Assembly: GCF_014652355.1 (NCBI RefSeq)
Contig: NZ_BMYQ01000003.1
Location: 62,001 to 126,000, forward strand
Source: Gemmobacter lanyuensis
GTDB taxonomy: Bacteria; Pseudomonadota; Alphaproteobacteria; Rhodobacterales; Rhodobacteraceae
Length of the DNA: 64,000 nucleotides
Direction of reading: 5' to 3'
The notes under the pieces were generated by a model, which saw only the letters and a list, made by a program, of their open reading frames with translations, made no database searches and was not told the origin of the DNA. Positions 8,772-17,002 of this stretch are shown in pieces. Position numbers and translations under genes: made by a program. How positions within the stretch are numbered: position 1 is the first letter of the stretch; the number at the start of each line of letters is the position of its first letter.

Positions 8772-10055
8772 ATGCAGACCTCTTTCACCCCCGAACAGCT
8801 ACGCGACCCGGCGCTGGCGCGGGCCAATCAGATCCTGCGATCCTGCGTGCATTGCGGGTTTTGCACCGCGACCTGCCCCACCTATCAGGTGCTGGGGGAT
8901 GAGCTCGACAGTCCGCGCGGCCGCATCTACCTGATCAAGGAAATGCTGGAGACCGGCCGCCCCGCCGATGAAAAGACCGTCAAGCATATCGACCGTTGCC
9001 TCAGTTGTCTGGCCTGCATGACGACCTGCCCCAGCGGCGTGCATTACATGCATCTGATCGATCAGGCGCGCGCCCATGTCGAGAACACCTATCAGCGCCC
9101 ACTGTCGGACCGGGTGTTGCGCGGGATTCTGGCGCAGATCCTGCCCTATCCGAGGCGGTTCCGGCTGGCGCTTCTGGGGGCCAAGATCCTGCGGCCCTTC
9201 GCGCGGTTGATCCCCGATGCGCGGCTGCGGGCCATGCTGGCCATGGCGCCACGGCAGGTGCCGCCTGTCAGTCGCAATGATGATGCGCAGGTTTTCCCTG
9301 CGCAGGGGCCGCGGCGCCATCGCGTGGCGCTGCTGACGGGCTGCGCGCAGAAGGCGCTGAACACCGATATCAACGATGCCACGATCCGCCTGCTGCGCCG
9401 TCTGGGCTGCGAGGTGGTGGTGGCCCGGGGCATGGGCTGTTGCGGGGCGCTGACCCATCACATGGGCCGGACGGAGGACAGCCACGCCCAGGCCGCCGCC
9501 AATATCCGTTCCTGGATGGCGGAACATCGCAGTGGGGCGCTGGATGCGGTGGTCATCAACACCTCGGGCTGCGGGACGACGGTCAAGGATTACGGCCATA
9601 TGTTCCGCAATGATCCGCTGGCTGCGGATGCGGCCACGGTGTCGGCGCTGGCGGTGGATATCACCGAACTTCTGGCGCGGATCGGCCTGCCGGAAGGTGC
9701 GCCCAAGGGGCTGCGCGTGGCCTATCACGCCGCCTGTTCGCTGCAACATGGCCAACAGGTCAAGGCCGCGCCCAAGGACCTGCTGAAACGCGCGGGATTT
9801 GAGGTGGTCGAGCCCGCCGACAGCCATCTGTGCTGCGGCAGCGCCGGGACCTATAACCTGCTGCAACCCGAAATTTCGGGCGAGCTGCGCCGCCGCAAGG
9901 TCGCCACGCTTGAGGCCAAGGCGCCCCAGATCATCGCCGCCGGGAATATCGGTTGCATGATGCAGATCGGATCGGGGACTGCGGTGCCGGTTGTCCACAC
10001 GGTCGAGCTCCTCGACTGGGCCACGGGGGGGCCGAAACCGCGCGCTCTTGCCTGA
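8772..10055 (+). CDS. glcF: Glycolate oxidase iron-sulfur subunit GlcF
   Basis: 427 aa. Two 4Fe-4S motifs sit in the first 90 residues (C-V-H-C-G-F-C-T-A-T-C-P and C-L-S-C-L-A-C-M-T-T-C-P). Two CCG domains (G-M-G-C-C-G-A-L and L-C-C-G-S-A-G) of the heterodisulfide-reductase type follow. It passes electrons from the GlcDE flavins to the membrane quinone pool. ATG 8772 is preferred because AGGGG lies 7 bases upstream; a TTG two codons earlier is the alternative. This is the last gene of the glc operon; no strong terminator is visible before the next gene. Confidence 0.93.
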   Translation: MQTSFTPEQLRDPALARANQILRSCVHCGFCTATCPTYQVLGDELDSPRGRIYLIKEMLETGRPADEKTVKHIDRCLSCLACMTTCPSGVHYMHLIDQARAHVENTYQRPLSDRVLRGILAQILPYPRRFRLALLGAKILRPFARLIPDARLRAMLAMAPRQVPPVSRNDDAQVFPAQGPRRHRVALLTGCAQKALNTDINDATIRLLRRLGCEVVVARGMGCCGALTHHMGRTEDSHAQAAANIRSWMAEHRSGALDAVVINTSGCGTTVKDYGHMFRNDPLAADAATVSALAVDITELLARIGLPEGAPKGLRVAYHAACSLQHGQQVKAAPKDLLKRAGFEVVEPADSHLCCGSAGTYNLLQPEISGELRRRKVATLEAKAPQIIAAGNIGCMMQIGSGTAVPVVHTVELLDWATGGPKPRALA

Positions 10056-10107
10056 GGGCGCGTTTTGCCCCAATCCTGACATGGCAATTCCGCCTGCCGG
10101 AGGGGGC

Positions 10108-10929
10108 ATGACCCGCATCCTAATGATCGTCCTGGCTGCCCTGGCCTTGGCCCCCGCTGCCGAGGCCGAGCAGGCCCCCCTGCGCCGCCTTGATACGGTC
10201 GATTCCGGCCGCGGGTGGGAGGCGGTCGGGCGCCTCAATCTCGGGCGCAAAGGGTTCTGCACCGGGGCGCTGATTGCGCCCGATCTGGTGTTGACGGCGG
10301 CGCATTGCCTGTTTGACAAGGAAACCGGCGCGCGGATCGAAACCAGCCAGATCGAGTTTCTGGCCGGTTGGCGCAATGGCCGGGCCGAGGCCTATCGCGG
10401 CCTGCGCCGTGCGCTTGCCCATCCCGAATATGTCTTTGGCGGCACTGATCTGGTGCAGCGCGTGCCCTATGATGTGGCGTTGTTGCAGCTGGATCAGCCG
10501 ATCCGCCTGCCCACGGTTCACCCGCTCGCCACTGGTCTGCAGCCTGCGGTGGGCGATGATGTGGGGGTCGTGTCTTACGCGCAGGACCGGGCCGAGGCGC
10601 CCTCGCTGCAAGAGGTCTGCACCGTCATGGCGCAGCGCGATGCCATGCTGATGCTGACCTGCGATGTCGATTTCGGATCTTCCGGCGCGCCGATCCTGAC
10701 CTTTGAAAACGGGCAGGCGCGGGTCGTTTCTGTCGTCTCGGCCAAGGCCGAGGTCGAGGGCCGCAAGGTCGCCCTGGGCACAGCGCTGGAAGGCCCGCTT
10801 GATGATCTGCGGCAAGAGCTGATCCGCGAGGATTATACCGGCCGCGCCATCAACCCGACCGTGCTGCGCGGTGGCAGTGGCGGGGGGGCAAAATTCCTGC
10901 GCCCCGGCGAAGATCATCCCGGCGACTGA
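10108..10929 (+). CDS. Secreted trypsin-like serine protease (S1 family)
   Basis: 273 aa with an N-terminal signal peptide (M-T-R-I-L-M-I-V-L-A-A-L-A-L-A-P-A-A-E-A, cleavage near residue 20). The S1 catalytic triad is visible: His66 in L-T-A-A-H-C, Asp122 in Y-D-V-A-L-L, and Ser192 in F-G-S-S-G-A-P, where the usual GDSGGP is replaced by GSSGAP. A Cys in F-C-T-G-A-L can pair with the Cys after His66. ATG 10108 is preceded by GGAGG at 4-base spacing and gives a clean signal sequence, so upstream in-frame starts were rejected. The likely role is periplasmic or extracellular proteolysis; the substrate is unknown. Confidence 0.85.
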   Translation: MTRILMIVLAALALAPAAEAEQAPLRRLDTVDSGRGWEAVGRLNLGRKGFCTGALIAPDLVLTAAHCLFDKETGARIETSQIEFLAGWRNGRAEAYRGLRRALAHPEYVFGGTDLVQRVPYDVALLQLDQPIRLPTVHPLATGLQPAVGDDVGVVSYAQDRAEAPSLQEVCTVMAQRDAMLMLTCDVDFGSSGAPILTFENGQARVVSVVSAKAEVEGRKVALGTALEGPLDDLRQELIREDYTGRAINPTVLRGGSGGGAKFLRPGEDHPGD

Positions 10930-10933
10930 CCCC

Positions 10934-10962
10934 CTTGAAAGCCGCGCGCGCGCTTCCCAGAT
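10934..10962 (+). promoter_or_regulatory. Candidate sigma-32 (RpoH) promoter for hsp20
   Basis: CTTGAAA at 10934-10940 is a perfect heat-shock -35 element, followed after 15 bp by CCCAGAT at 10956-10962, close to the RpoH -10 (CCCCATNT/CCCATAT). A start near 10969 would give a roughly 86-nt leader ahead of the Hsp20 gene. Confidence 0.55.
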
Positions 10963-10968
10963 CATGGG

Positions 10969-11054
10969 AACCGGGCGCCATGACGGGCCCGGCCAACATC
11001 TGGCCCGCCCGGTCCCGGGGGGCCGCAGATCGCATCGCTCGAAGAGGATGACCC
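10969..11054 (+). promoter_or_regulatory. ROSE-like RNA thermometer in hsp20 5' UTR
   Basis: The leader folds into successive hairpins. CCGGGC (10971-10976) pairs with GCCCGG (10987-10992). A 3'-terminal hairpin pairs CATC-(G)-CTC (11033-11040) with GAG-GATG (11044-11050) over a GAA loop, so the Shine-Dalgarno AGAGG is sequestered. The anti-SD strand contains TCGCT, i.e. the UYGCU signature with a bulged G opposite the SD that defines ROSE elements of alphaproteobacterial small heat-shock genes. The assignment rests on a manual fold. Confidence 0.6.
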
Positions 11055-11537
11055 ATGCGTAACTTCGATTTCGCACCGCTGTATCGCGCCACCGTCGGTT
11101 TTGACCGTATCGCCGACCTGATGGACCGCGCCCTTGCCGCGGATGCCCCACAGCCGACCTATCCGCCCTACAATATTGAAAAAACGGATGAAAACGCCTA
11201 TCGCATCTCGATCGCCGTGGCGGGTTTCACCCCCGAAGAGCTGAGCGTCGAGGTCAAGGATGGCGCGCTGTTTGTCTCGGCCCGCAAAGCGCCCGAACCC
11301 GCGAACCGCAATTTCCTGCACCGTGGAATTGCGACCCGCGCCTTTGAGCGCCGCTTCGCGCTGGCCGATCATGTTCGCGTGCTGGGGGCCACCCATGAAC
11401 ATGGCATGCTGCATGTCGATCTGCTTCGCGAAACGCCCGAGGCGCTGAAACCCCGCCGGATCGAGATCGCCCGCCCGGCCCCCGCCGTTCAGGCCGAGAT
11501 CGTCGAGGCCACGAGGACCGAGCCCGCGGTAAACTGA
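11055..11537 (+). CDS. Hsp20/alpha-crystallin small heat-shock protein
   Basis: 160 aa. The N-terminus (N-F-D-F-A-P-L-Y-R-A-T-V-G-F-D-R) is typical of IbpA-class Hsp20, followed by an alpha-crystallin domain from about residue 35 (P-P-Y-N-I-E-K-T-D-E-N-A-Y-R-I) to 135. The conserved A-x-L-x-x-G-V/L element is replaced by E-H-G-M-L-H-V-D-L. It is an ATP-independent holdase that keeps denatured proteins soluble. The start has AAGAGG 7 bases upstream, which lies inside the predicted ROSE hairpin, so translation is expected to rise with temperature. A strong terminator follows at 11555. Confidence 0.9.
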   Translation: MRNFDFAPLYRATVGFDRIADLMDRALAADAPQPTYPPYNIEKTDENAYRISIAVAGFTPEELSVEVKDGALFVSARKAPEPANRNFLHRGIATRAFERRFALADHVRVLGATHEHGMLHVDLLRETPEALKPRRIEIARPAPAVQAEIVEATRTEPAVN

Positions 11538-11554
11538 TCCACCCGAATCCCCGA

Positions 11555-11584
11555 AACCCGCGCCCCACACGGCGCGGGTTTTTC
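11555..11584 (+). terminator. Rho-independent terminator after hsp20
   Basis: The perfect 10-bp stem AACCCGCGCC / GGCGCGGGTT (11555-11564 with 11571-11580) with a 6-nt loop is followed by a T-run (11579-11583). Confidence 0.9.
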
Positions 11585-11667
11585 GTTGCAGAACCGCCGA
11601 GGACGGGATGCCCGCAAGAAGCGTATTGATCCAGTAAGGATCTCGCTTCAGCAATGTTGGGGGTAAG

Positions 11668-11757
11668 TGGCGGAGACGAAGGGATTCGAACCCTCGAGAC
11701 CCTTCCGGGCCTGCACCCTTAGCAGGGGTGTGCCTTCGACCACTCGGCCACGTCTCC
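11668..11757 (-). tRNA. tRNA-Ser (GCT anticodon)
   Basis: Read on the minus strand this is a 90-nt class II tRNA. The acceptor stem GGAGACG/CGTCTCC is followed by discriminator G and an encoded CCA. The anticodon stem CACCC/GGGTG holds loop CTGCTAA with anticodon GCT (AGC/AGU codons). A long variable arm and a T-arm with GGTTCGAATCC are present. Confidence 0.95.
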
Positions 11758-11845
11758 ACCGGCGGGTTTAACGGGGGCTGCGGGGTTGGGCAAGGGGGAA
11801 AACGTCATGGATCAGGAAAAGCCTGCGGTGGCCTGCGCTTGGGGG

Positions 11846-12757
11846 TCAGTCGGGTTTGCGTTGCGCCAGAAGCCAGTCGCGCACGGCCTGGGCGGGACGC
11901 GAAAGGGGGCTGTCTTTGGGCCAGATCACATGGAAGGCCTTGCCGGTGAAAAGCGCATGGTCCGTCAGCCGCACCAGCACGCCCTTTTGCACCATCCCCT
12001 CCACCAGATGACGCCAGCCGAGGGCCACGCCCTGACCCTCCAGCACGGATTGCACGACCAGCACGTAATCGTTGATCTGCAGGCCCTTGGGCACAGCTTT
12101 GCCCGGCACCCCGACCGAGGCGAACCAGTCCCGCCAGGTCGCGGCCGAGCGATAGGGTTCTTCCAGGTGAATCAGCGGATGTGACAGCAGGTCACGCGGT
12201 GTGGGGGCGGTGTCGAAATTCGACAGATAGGCCGCCGCACAGACCGGGTGGATTTCTTCGGGGGCGATGGCCTCGGCGTGATATTGCGGCCAGTCGCGCG
12301 GATCGCCGCCGCGAATGGCCAGCGGGATGCCTTCGGTCAGCAGGTCCAGATCGCGGTCGGCGGTCTGGATTCGCAGGTCGAGGTCAGGCAGATCCTGCCG
12401 GAACTGCGCCATGCGCGGCACCATCCAGAAAGCGGCGAAAGCGGTGGAGCAGGCCAGCGTCACATGACTGCCCGAGGTGGCCGCGCGCAGATCCTGCGCC
12501 GACCGCTGGATATGCGAGAGGCCGATGGTCACGTCGGCGTGGAACCGTTCTCCGGCGTCCGAGAGCCGCACGCGGCGGTATTCGCGACGAAAAAGCGGCG
12601 TGCCCATTTGTTCTTCCAGCCGGGCGATGGCGTAGGACACCGCGGCCTGTGTCATGTGCAACTCACGGGCGGCGGCGGTAAAGGAGTTCAGCCGCCCCGC
12701 CGCCTCGAAGACGACAAGGCTGTTGATCGAGGGAATGAGGCTGCGAAGCGTATCCAT
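11846..12757 (-). CDS. LysR-family transcriptional regulator (GcvA-like)
   Basis: 303 aa. The N-terminal winged helix-turn-helix spans residues 10-68 (F-E-A-A-G-R-L-N-S-F-T-A-A-A-R-E-L-H-M-T and A-V-S-Y-A-I-A-R-L-E). The substrate-binding domain follows, with the GcvA-type F-R-R-E-Y-R-R-V-R-L-S-D-A-G linker. It is divergent from the MttB-family methyltransferase, and the 92-bp intergenic region is AT-rich, so the usual LysR arrangement predicts that it controls the methyltransferase/oxygenase genes in response to a pathway substrate. The inducer is unknown. It is read towards the tRNA-Ser gene. Confidence 0.88.
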   Translation of the reverse strand: MDTLRSLIPSINSLVVFEAAGRLNSFTAAARELHMTQAAVSYAIARLEEQMGTPLFRREYRRVRLSDAGERFHADVTIGLSHIQRSAQDLRAATSGSHVTLACSTAFAAFWMVPRMAQFRQDLPDLDLRIQTADRDLDLLTEGIPLAIRGGDPRDWPQYHAEAIAPEEIHPVCAAAYLSNFDTAPTPRDLLSHPLIHLEEPYRSAATWRDWFASVGVPGKAVPKGLQINDYVLVVQSVLEGQGVALGWRHLVEGMVQKGVLVRLTDHALFTGKAFHVIWPKDSPLSRPAQAVRDWLLAQRKPD

Positions 12758-12849
12758 AAACCTAGCTTATCAACTCTATCAGAACTTTCCAGCGTTACAG
12801 GCATGATCATTGGTCTTAACCTGCCAGAGACTTATGAAAGGGGCCGATC

Positions 12850-14418
12850 ATGGCAGACGGGGATTTGGGGGCGCCGGACAAGCGCGCGCGCAGCGGCCGG
12901 TCCGCGCGGCGGGAAAGCCGGATAGGTGGCGCGGGGGGCGTGAAACGGCCCTATATCGTGCGCAACATTCCGACCTATGATATCCTGTCGGATGAAAGCC
13001 TGTCGCGGATCGAGGCGACGGCCGACCGCATTCTGGCAGAGATCGGGATCGAGCTGCGCGATGACGCGATTGCCATGCAGCTCTACAAGCAGGCCGGGGC
13101 GAAGGTGACGCCGATTTCCGACGATGTCTGGAACCTGCGTTTTGAACCCGGCATGCTGCGCGAGATCCTGAAAACCGCGCCGGCCGAATTCACCCAGCAC
13201 GCCCGCAACCCCGCCAACAATGTGCGGATCGGCGGCAAGAACGTGGTCTTTGCGCCGTCATACGGGTCGCCCTTCGTGATGGATCTGGACAAGGGGCGGC
13301 GCTACGGAACGATCGAGGATTTCCAGAACTTCGTGCGTCTGGCCCAGACCTCGCCCTGGCTGCACCATTCGGGCGGCACGGTCTGCGAACCGACCGATGT
13401 GCCGGTGAACAAGCGCCATCTGGACATGGTCTATGCCCATATCCGCTATTCCGACCGCGCTTTTCTGGGGTCGATCACCGCGCCGGAACGGGCCGAGGAC
13501 AGCGTCGAGATGTGCCGCATCCTGTTCGGCGCCGATTTCGTCGATCAGAACTGCGTGGTGATGGGGAACTTCAACACCACCTCGCCGCTGGTGCTGGATG
13601 GCGTGACGACGGCGGGTATCCGCGCCTATGCCGGGGCCAATCAGGGGTCGATTCATCTGCCCTTCCTGCTGGGGGGCGCGGTTGCGCCGCTGACCACGGC
13701 GGGGATGGTGGCGCAGGGGCTGGCAGAAAGCATGGCCTCTTGCGCGTTGACGCAGCTGGTGCGGCCCGGATCACCCGCCATTCTGGCGAGCTTCTTTTCC
13801 TCCATGTCGCTGCGGTCGGGCTCACCCACCTTCGGCACACCGGAACCGGCGATCGGGTCGCTGGCGATGGGGCAGCTGGCACGGCGGCTCAACCTGCCGC
13901 TGCGCTGTGCGGGCAACTTCAGCACCTCGAAACTGCCGGACGGGCAGGCGATGCAGCAAAGCATGATGTCGATGATGTCTGCGGTGCAGGGCGGCGCGAA
14001 CTATGTGCTGCATTCGGCCGGTTTCCTCGACGGTCTGTTGTCCATGTCCTATGAAAAGATGGTCATGGACATGGACATGTGCGGTGCGCTTCATGCCTAT
14101 CTGGATGGGATGGCGGTCGATGATGACGCGCTGGCCTTTGACGCGCTGGCCGAACTTGGGCCGGGTCAGCACCTGTTCAGCACCCAGCACACGCTGCGCC
14201 ACTACGAAACGGCTTATTGGGACAGCGCATTGGATGACAATCAGCCCTGGGAAACCTGGGATGAACAGGGCGGCATCGATTCCGCCAAGCGCGCCAATAC
14301 GCGCTGGAAGAAGTTGCTGAACGAATACGAAGCCCCCGCCCTGGACGAAGGCAAGGATGATGCGCTGCGCGACTTCATCGCCCGTCGCAAGACCGCCGTT
14401 CAGGACATGTGGTACTGA
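12850..14418 (+). CDS. MttB-family (trimethylamine methyltransferase-like) protein, non-pyrrolysine
   Basis: 522 aa. It belongs to the COG5598/MttB superfamily of corrinoid-dependent methyltransferases acting on quaternary or tertiary amines. Typical stretches are R-N-I-P-T-Y-D-I-L-S near residue 37, V-C-E-P-T-D-V-P near 180 and F-G-T-P-E-P-A near 325. No in-frame amber codon exists, so this is the non-Pyl (MtgB/MtcB-like) type; characterised members demethylate glycine betaine, carnitine or proline betaine. The start has AAAGGGG 6 bases upstream, but the first ~30 basic residues look like an extension and GTG 12940 is an alternative. No corrinoid protein or reactivase lies nearby, so the substrate and methyl acceptor are unknown. 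Confidence 0.82.
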   Translation: MADGDLGAPDKRARSGRSARRESRIGGAGGVKRPYIVRNIPTYDILSDESLSRIEATADRILAEIGIELRDDAIAMQLYKQAGAKVTPISDDVWNLRFEPGMLREILKTAPAEFTQHARNPANNVRIGGKNVVFAPSYGSPFVMDLDKGRRYGTIEDFQNFVRLAQTSPWLHHSGGTVCEPTDVPVNKRHLDMVYAHIRYSDRAFLGSITAPERAEDSVEMCRILFGADFVDQNCVVMGNFNTTSPLVLDGVTTAGIRAYAGANQGSIHLPFLLGGAVAPLTTAGMVAQGLAESMASCALTQLVRPGSPAILASFFSSMSLRSGSPTFGTPEPAIGSLAMGQLARRLNLPLRCAGNFSTSKLPDGQAMQQSMMSMMSAVQGGANYVLHSAGFLDGLLSMSYEKMVMDMDMCGALHAYLDGMAVDDDALAFDALAELGPGQHLFSTQHTLRHYETAYWDSALDDNQPWETWDEQGGIDSAKRANTRWKKLLNEYEAPALDEGKDDALRDFIARRKTAVQDMWY

Positions 14419-14425
14419 TACCGCC

Positions 14426-14456
14426 CTTCGGCCCCGGCATCTGACCGGGGCCGAAG
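14426..14456 (+). terminator. Perfect hairpin after the MttB-like gene
   Basis: CTTCGGCCCCGG (14426-14437) and CCGGGGCCGAAG (14445-14456) form a perfect 12-bp stem with a 7-nt loop. No T-run follows, so it may be an mRNA-stabilising hairpin or attenuator rather than a classical terminator. Confidence 0.5.
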
Positions 14457-14495
14457 CCCCCGACCTTTCCCCCAAAATCAGGCAGACAGGCACTT

Positions 14496-14515
14496 TCCGC
14501 GTGGGCCCACGCGGA
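14496..14515. promoter_or_regulatory. 20-bp perfect palindrome upstream of the 2OG oxygenase
   Basis: TCCGCGTGGGCCCACGCGGA is fully self-complementary with no spacer and lies 49 bp before the oxygenase start codon. It could be an operator or a transcript hairpin; there is no following T-run. Confidence 0.4.
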
Positions 14516-14564
14516 GGGATGGCTTTCTGCATTTTGACCACGCCATGAACAGGGAGCATTTGGC

Positions 14565-15566
14565 ATGAGCAAGGATCTGATCGCCCGTCTGGACGATAAG
14601 CTGCGCGACACGCGCGAAAATTTTGACAGCATTCCGGTCATCGATGTGGCCCCGTTGCTGGATGGCAGCGACAAGCAGGGCGTGGCCAAGCAAATCCGCT
14701 GGGCGCTGTCGAATGCGGGCTTCATGTATGTGAAGAATCACGGCATCGCGCAGGGCTTTGTCGATGATGTCTTCGACGTGACGCGCCGCTTTTTCGCCCT
14801 GCCGATGGACCAGAAGATGGCGCTGCATGTCAGCAAATCGGATGTGGCGCTGCGCGGCTATATCGAACCCTTCGGTGAAAACACCGATCCGGGAAAGACG
14901 CGCGACCTGAAGGAATGCTTTGACATCGGCTCTGAACGGGCGGCGCTGGAAGGGCCGTTCTTTGGCCCGAACCAATGGCCGGCGGGCTTCCCGCAGTTCC
15001 AGGAGCTGGTCTACGGCTATCATGAAAAGATGGTCGCGCTGTCCAAGCAGCTGCTCCGGGGCATCGCGCTGAGCCTCGATCTGCCGGAAACGCATTTCGA
15101 AGGGATCATGAAAGACCCCATCAGCATCCAGCGCCTGTTGCATTACCCGCCGCAGAACGGCCATGCCGACAAGGACATCATCGGTATCGGCGCACATACC
15201 GATTATGGGAACCTGACGATCCTCGCCCAGGATGACGTGGGCGGTCTGCAGGTGATGAACCGCGAGGGCAACTGGGTGGATGGCACGCCGATCCGGGGCG
15301 CCTTTGTCATCAACATCGGTGATCTGATCCAGAAGCTGACGAATGACATCTATCTGGCGAACATGCACCGCGTGATCAACACCTCGGGGCGCGAGCGGTA
15401 TTCGATCCCCTTCTTCATCGACGCCGATTTCGATGCCGTGATCGCGCCGCTGCCCTCTTGCGTGTCAAACTCGAACCCGCAGCGCTATCAGCCCGTGACC
15501 TGCGGAGCGCACAAGTTCGGCCGGTTTGTCGCAAGCTACGCGCATCTGCAAAAGCCCGCAGCCTGA
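14565..15566 (+). CDS. Isopenicillin N synthase-like 2OG-Fe(II) oxygenase
   Basis: 333 aa. It has the DIOX_N domain (I-P-V-I-D-V-A-P-L-L near residue 22) and the 2OG-Fe(II) core with metal ligands H-T-D (in G-A-H-T-D-Y-G), the distal His in N-M-H-R-V, and the 2-oxoglutarate-binding Arg in R-Y-S-I-P-F. Such enzymes hydroxylate or oxidatively demethylate small substrates. It lies downstream of the MttB-like gene on the same strand with a 146-bp gap, so it could act on the same methylated amine or on a product. Its own promoter is possible because of the palindrome upstream. The start is ATG 14565 with GGGAG 8 bases before it. Confidence 0.87.
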   Translation: MSKDLIARLDDKLRDTRENFDSIPVIDVAPLLDGSDKQGVAKQIRWALSNAGFMYVKNHGIAQGFVDDVFDVTRRFFALPMDQKMALHVSKSDVALRGYIEPFGENTDPGKTRDLKECFDIGSERAALEGPFFGPNQWPAGFPQFQELVYGYHEKMVALSKQLLRGIALSLDLPETHFEGIMKDPISIQRLLHYPPQNGHADKDIIGIGAHTDYGNLTILAQDDVGGLQVMNREGNWVDGTPIRGAFVINIGDLIQKLTNDIYLANMHRVINTSGRERYSIPFFIDADFDAVIAPLPSCVSNSNPQRYQPVTCGAHKFGRFVASYAHLQKPAA

Positions 15567-15610
15567 TCCGCGGCAGGGCCGGATTGCGGGGGATGGCCCC
15601 CGCAATCCTT

Positions 15611-15973
15611 TCAGCGGCAGGCAGATGGCTGGGGCAGCGCCTCACCGTCGCAGGCCTCAATCTCCAGCGCCGCCAGATCGACGCCATCAAGACAACGCAC
15701 ATTCACACTGAAGGATTCGGGCCGCATTCTTGGTCGGCGCAGCGGTGCCACGCCGCAGACCGGGCAGAACAGGTGCTTTGCGATGCCCGTGCCCCAGAGA
15801 TAGGCCTGAAGCCTGCCTTCCCCCTTCTGTAGCGAAAGCTGATGCGGCTCGACCAGCCAATGCAGGAACCCCGTCTTGCGGCAGATGGAGCAGTTGCAAT
15901 CCATCACGCCGCTGATCGTGCCTTCAACCATGAAACGAACCTCGCCGCAGTGGCAGGCGCCGGTATAGATCAT
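15611..15973 (-). CDS. GFA (glutathione-dependent formaldehyde-activating-like) family protein
   Basis: 120 aa with the zinc-ligand cysteine pattern of the GFA family: C-H-C-G near residues 8-11, C-N-C-S-I-C near 26-31, and C-P-V-C-G near 72-76. The start at 15973 is used because the protein then begins M-I-Y-T-G-A-C-H-C-G, as in homologues, and GGGAG/AAGG precede it; a longer in-frame extension to 16039 is unlikely. The family is named for a proposed S-hydroxymethylglutathione role, which has been disputed. A formaldehyde-handling protein next to demethylation genes would make sense but is inference. It is convergent with the oxygenase gene. Confidence 0.8.
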   Translation of the reverse strand: MIYTGACHCGEVRFMVEGTISGVMDCNCSICRKTGFLHWLVEPHQLSLQKGEGRLQAYLWGTGIAKHLFCPVCGVAPLRRPRMRPESFSVNVRCLDGVDLAALEIEACDGEALPQPSACR

Positions 15974-16078
15974 CCTTGTCTCCCTCGGTGGGGCAGGCTG
16001 CTGCCCCTGCGCGCCAGCAAGCCCGCGGCGACCGAACAAGGCAATGTCCGAAAACTTCTTCCCGGATGTGAGATCACC

Positions 16079-17002
16079 TCAAGCCCTGCGCGCGGCCGCA
16101 TCCGCCGCCAAGACCGCAAGCCCCCCGGCCGCGATCAGCGACATGCCCACCAGCGTCCAAAGATCGGGCACCTCGCGGAAGAAGACATAGCCCCAGAAAA
16201 TCGCGAAGATCATGTAGCAATAGTCAAACGTGGCAATCACCTCGGGTTGGGGCGACTGATAGGCCTTGGCCACCCCGATGGCGACGCCCAGGATCAGCAC
16301 CGCGAGCAGCGCGATATTGCGCCAATCTTCGGGCAAGAGCGGCCGCCACGTTGCCAGCAGAAACGGGAAATCGACGGCAGGCCGCGGCAGGCCCAGCGAC
16401 AGCCATGCCAAGGCCAGCCCGCCGGTCAGAAGGAAGGCCACGTTCAGCCAGAACCCCAGCACCACCGGCGCAATCTGATGGCAGCGTGCGCGCGTCAGGA
16501 TTGCCGCGCAGGCATAGAAGGCCGCCGCAGTGACCGGCAGGAAGACGACCGGCGTGAAACTTGCCGCAAAGGGCCGCACAATGACCAGCAACCCCACAAA
16601 GCCGGTCAGGATCGCAAGCCAGTGGCCGCGCGTGATGCGGTTGCCCAGCACCAAAGCCGACAGTCCCGCGATGAACAGGGGCGCGGTATAGAAGGCGGCG
16701 CCCGCCAGCGACATATCGATGAAGGGCAGGGCGGGATACATCGCCAGATACATCCCGATCAGCGCGAGGCTGCGCAGTGCGATGGCACCGGCCGCCGGAT
16801 GCCAGACCCGCCCGCGCGACATGATGAACATGACCGGCAGCACCATTGCCGACCGCATGACCCAGATCTGCCACAGCGACATGTCCGCGCTGGCATGTTT
16901 GAAGATCGCATCGGCCAGCGCCATCCCGAAGACCGAGGCCAGAATGGCAACCACCCCCTGCGGCAGGCGGCGAAAGGTCAGGGCGGGGGGATGCACGGTC
17001 AT
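16079..17002 (-). CDS. DMT-superfamily (EamA) transporter
   Basis: 307 aa from the preferred start at 17002; an in-frame extension to 17149 has no membrane-protein character. Ten predicted helices fall in two EamA repeats (the first beginning G-V-V-A-I-L-A-S-V-F-G-M-A-L-A-D-A). Typical motifs are I-W-V-M-R-S at the end of helix 2 and P-E-V-I-A-T-F-D-Y in the second repeat. It is a probable inner-membrane exporter of small metabolites, substrate unknown. No clear ribosome binding site is visible. It lies downstream of gabD but beyond that gene's terminator, so it is probably transcribed separately. Confidence 0.82.
   Translation of the reverse strand: MTVHPPALTFRRLPQGVVAILASVFGMALADAIFKHASADMSLWQIWVMRSAMVLPVMFIMSRGRVWHPAAGAIALRSLALIGMYLAMYPALPFIDMSLAGAAFYTAPLFIAGLSALVLGNRITRGHWLAILTGFVGLLVIVRPFAASFTPVVFLPVTAAAFYACAAILTRARCHQIAPVVLGFWLNVAFLLTGGLALAWLSLGLPRPAVDFPFLLATWRPLLPEDWRNIALLAVLILGVAIGVAKAYQSPQPEVIATFDYCYMIFAIFWGYVFFREVPDLWTLVGMSLIAAGGLAVLAADAAARRA

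Noticed and set aside
12850-14418. Pyrrolysine-containing methyltransferase
   Set aside because: The MttB-like gene has no in-frame TAG; the frame is uninterrupted, so a UAG-decoded pyrrolysine is excluded.
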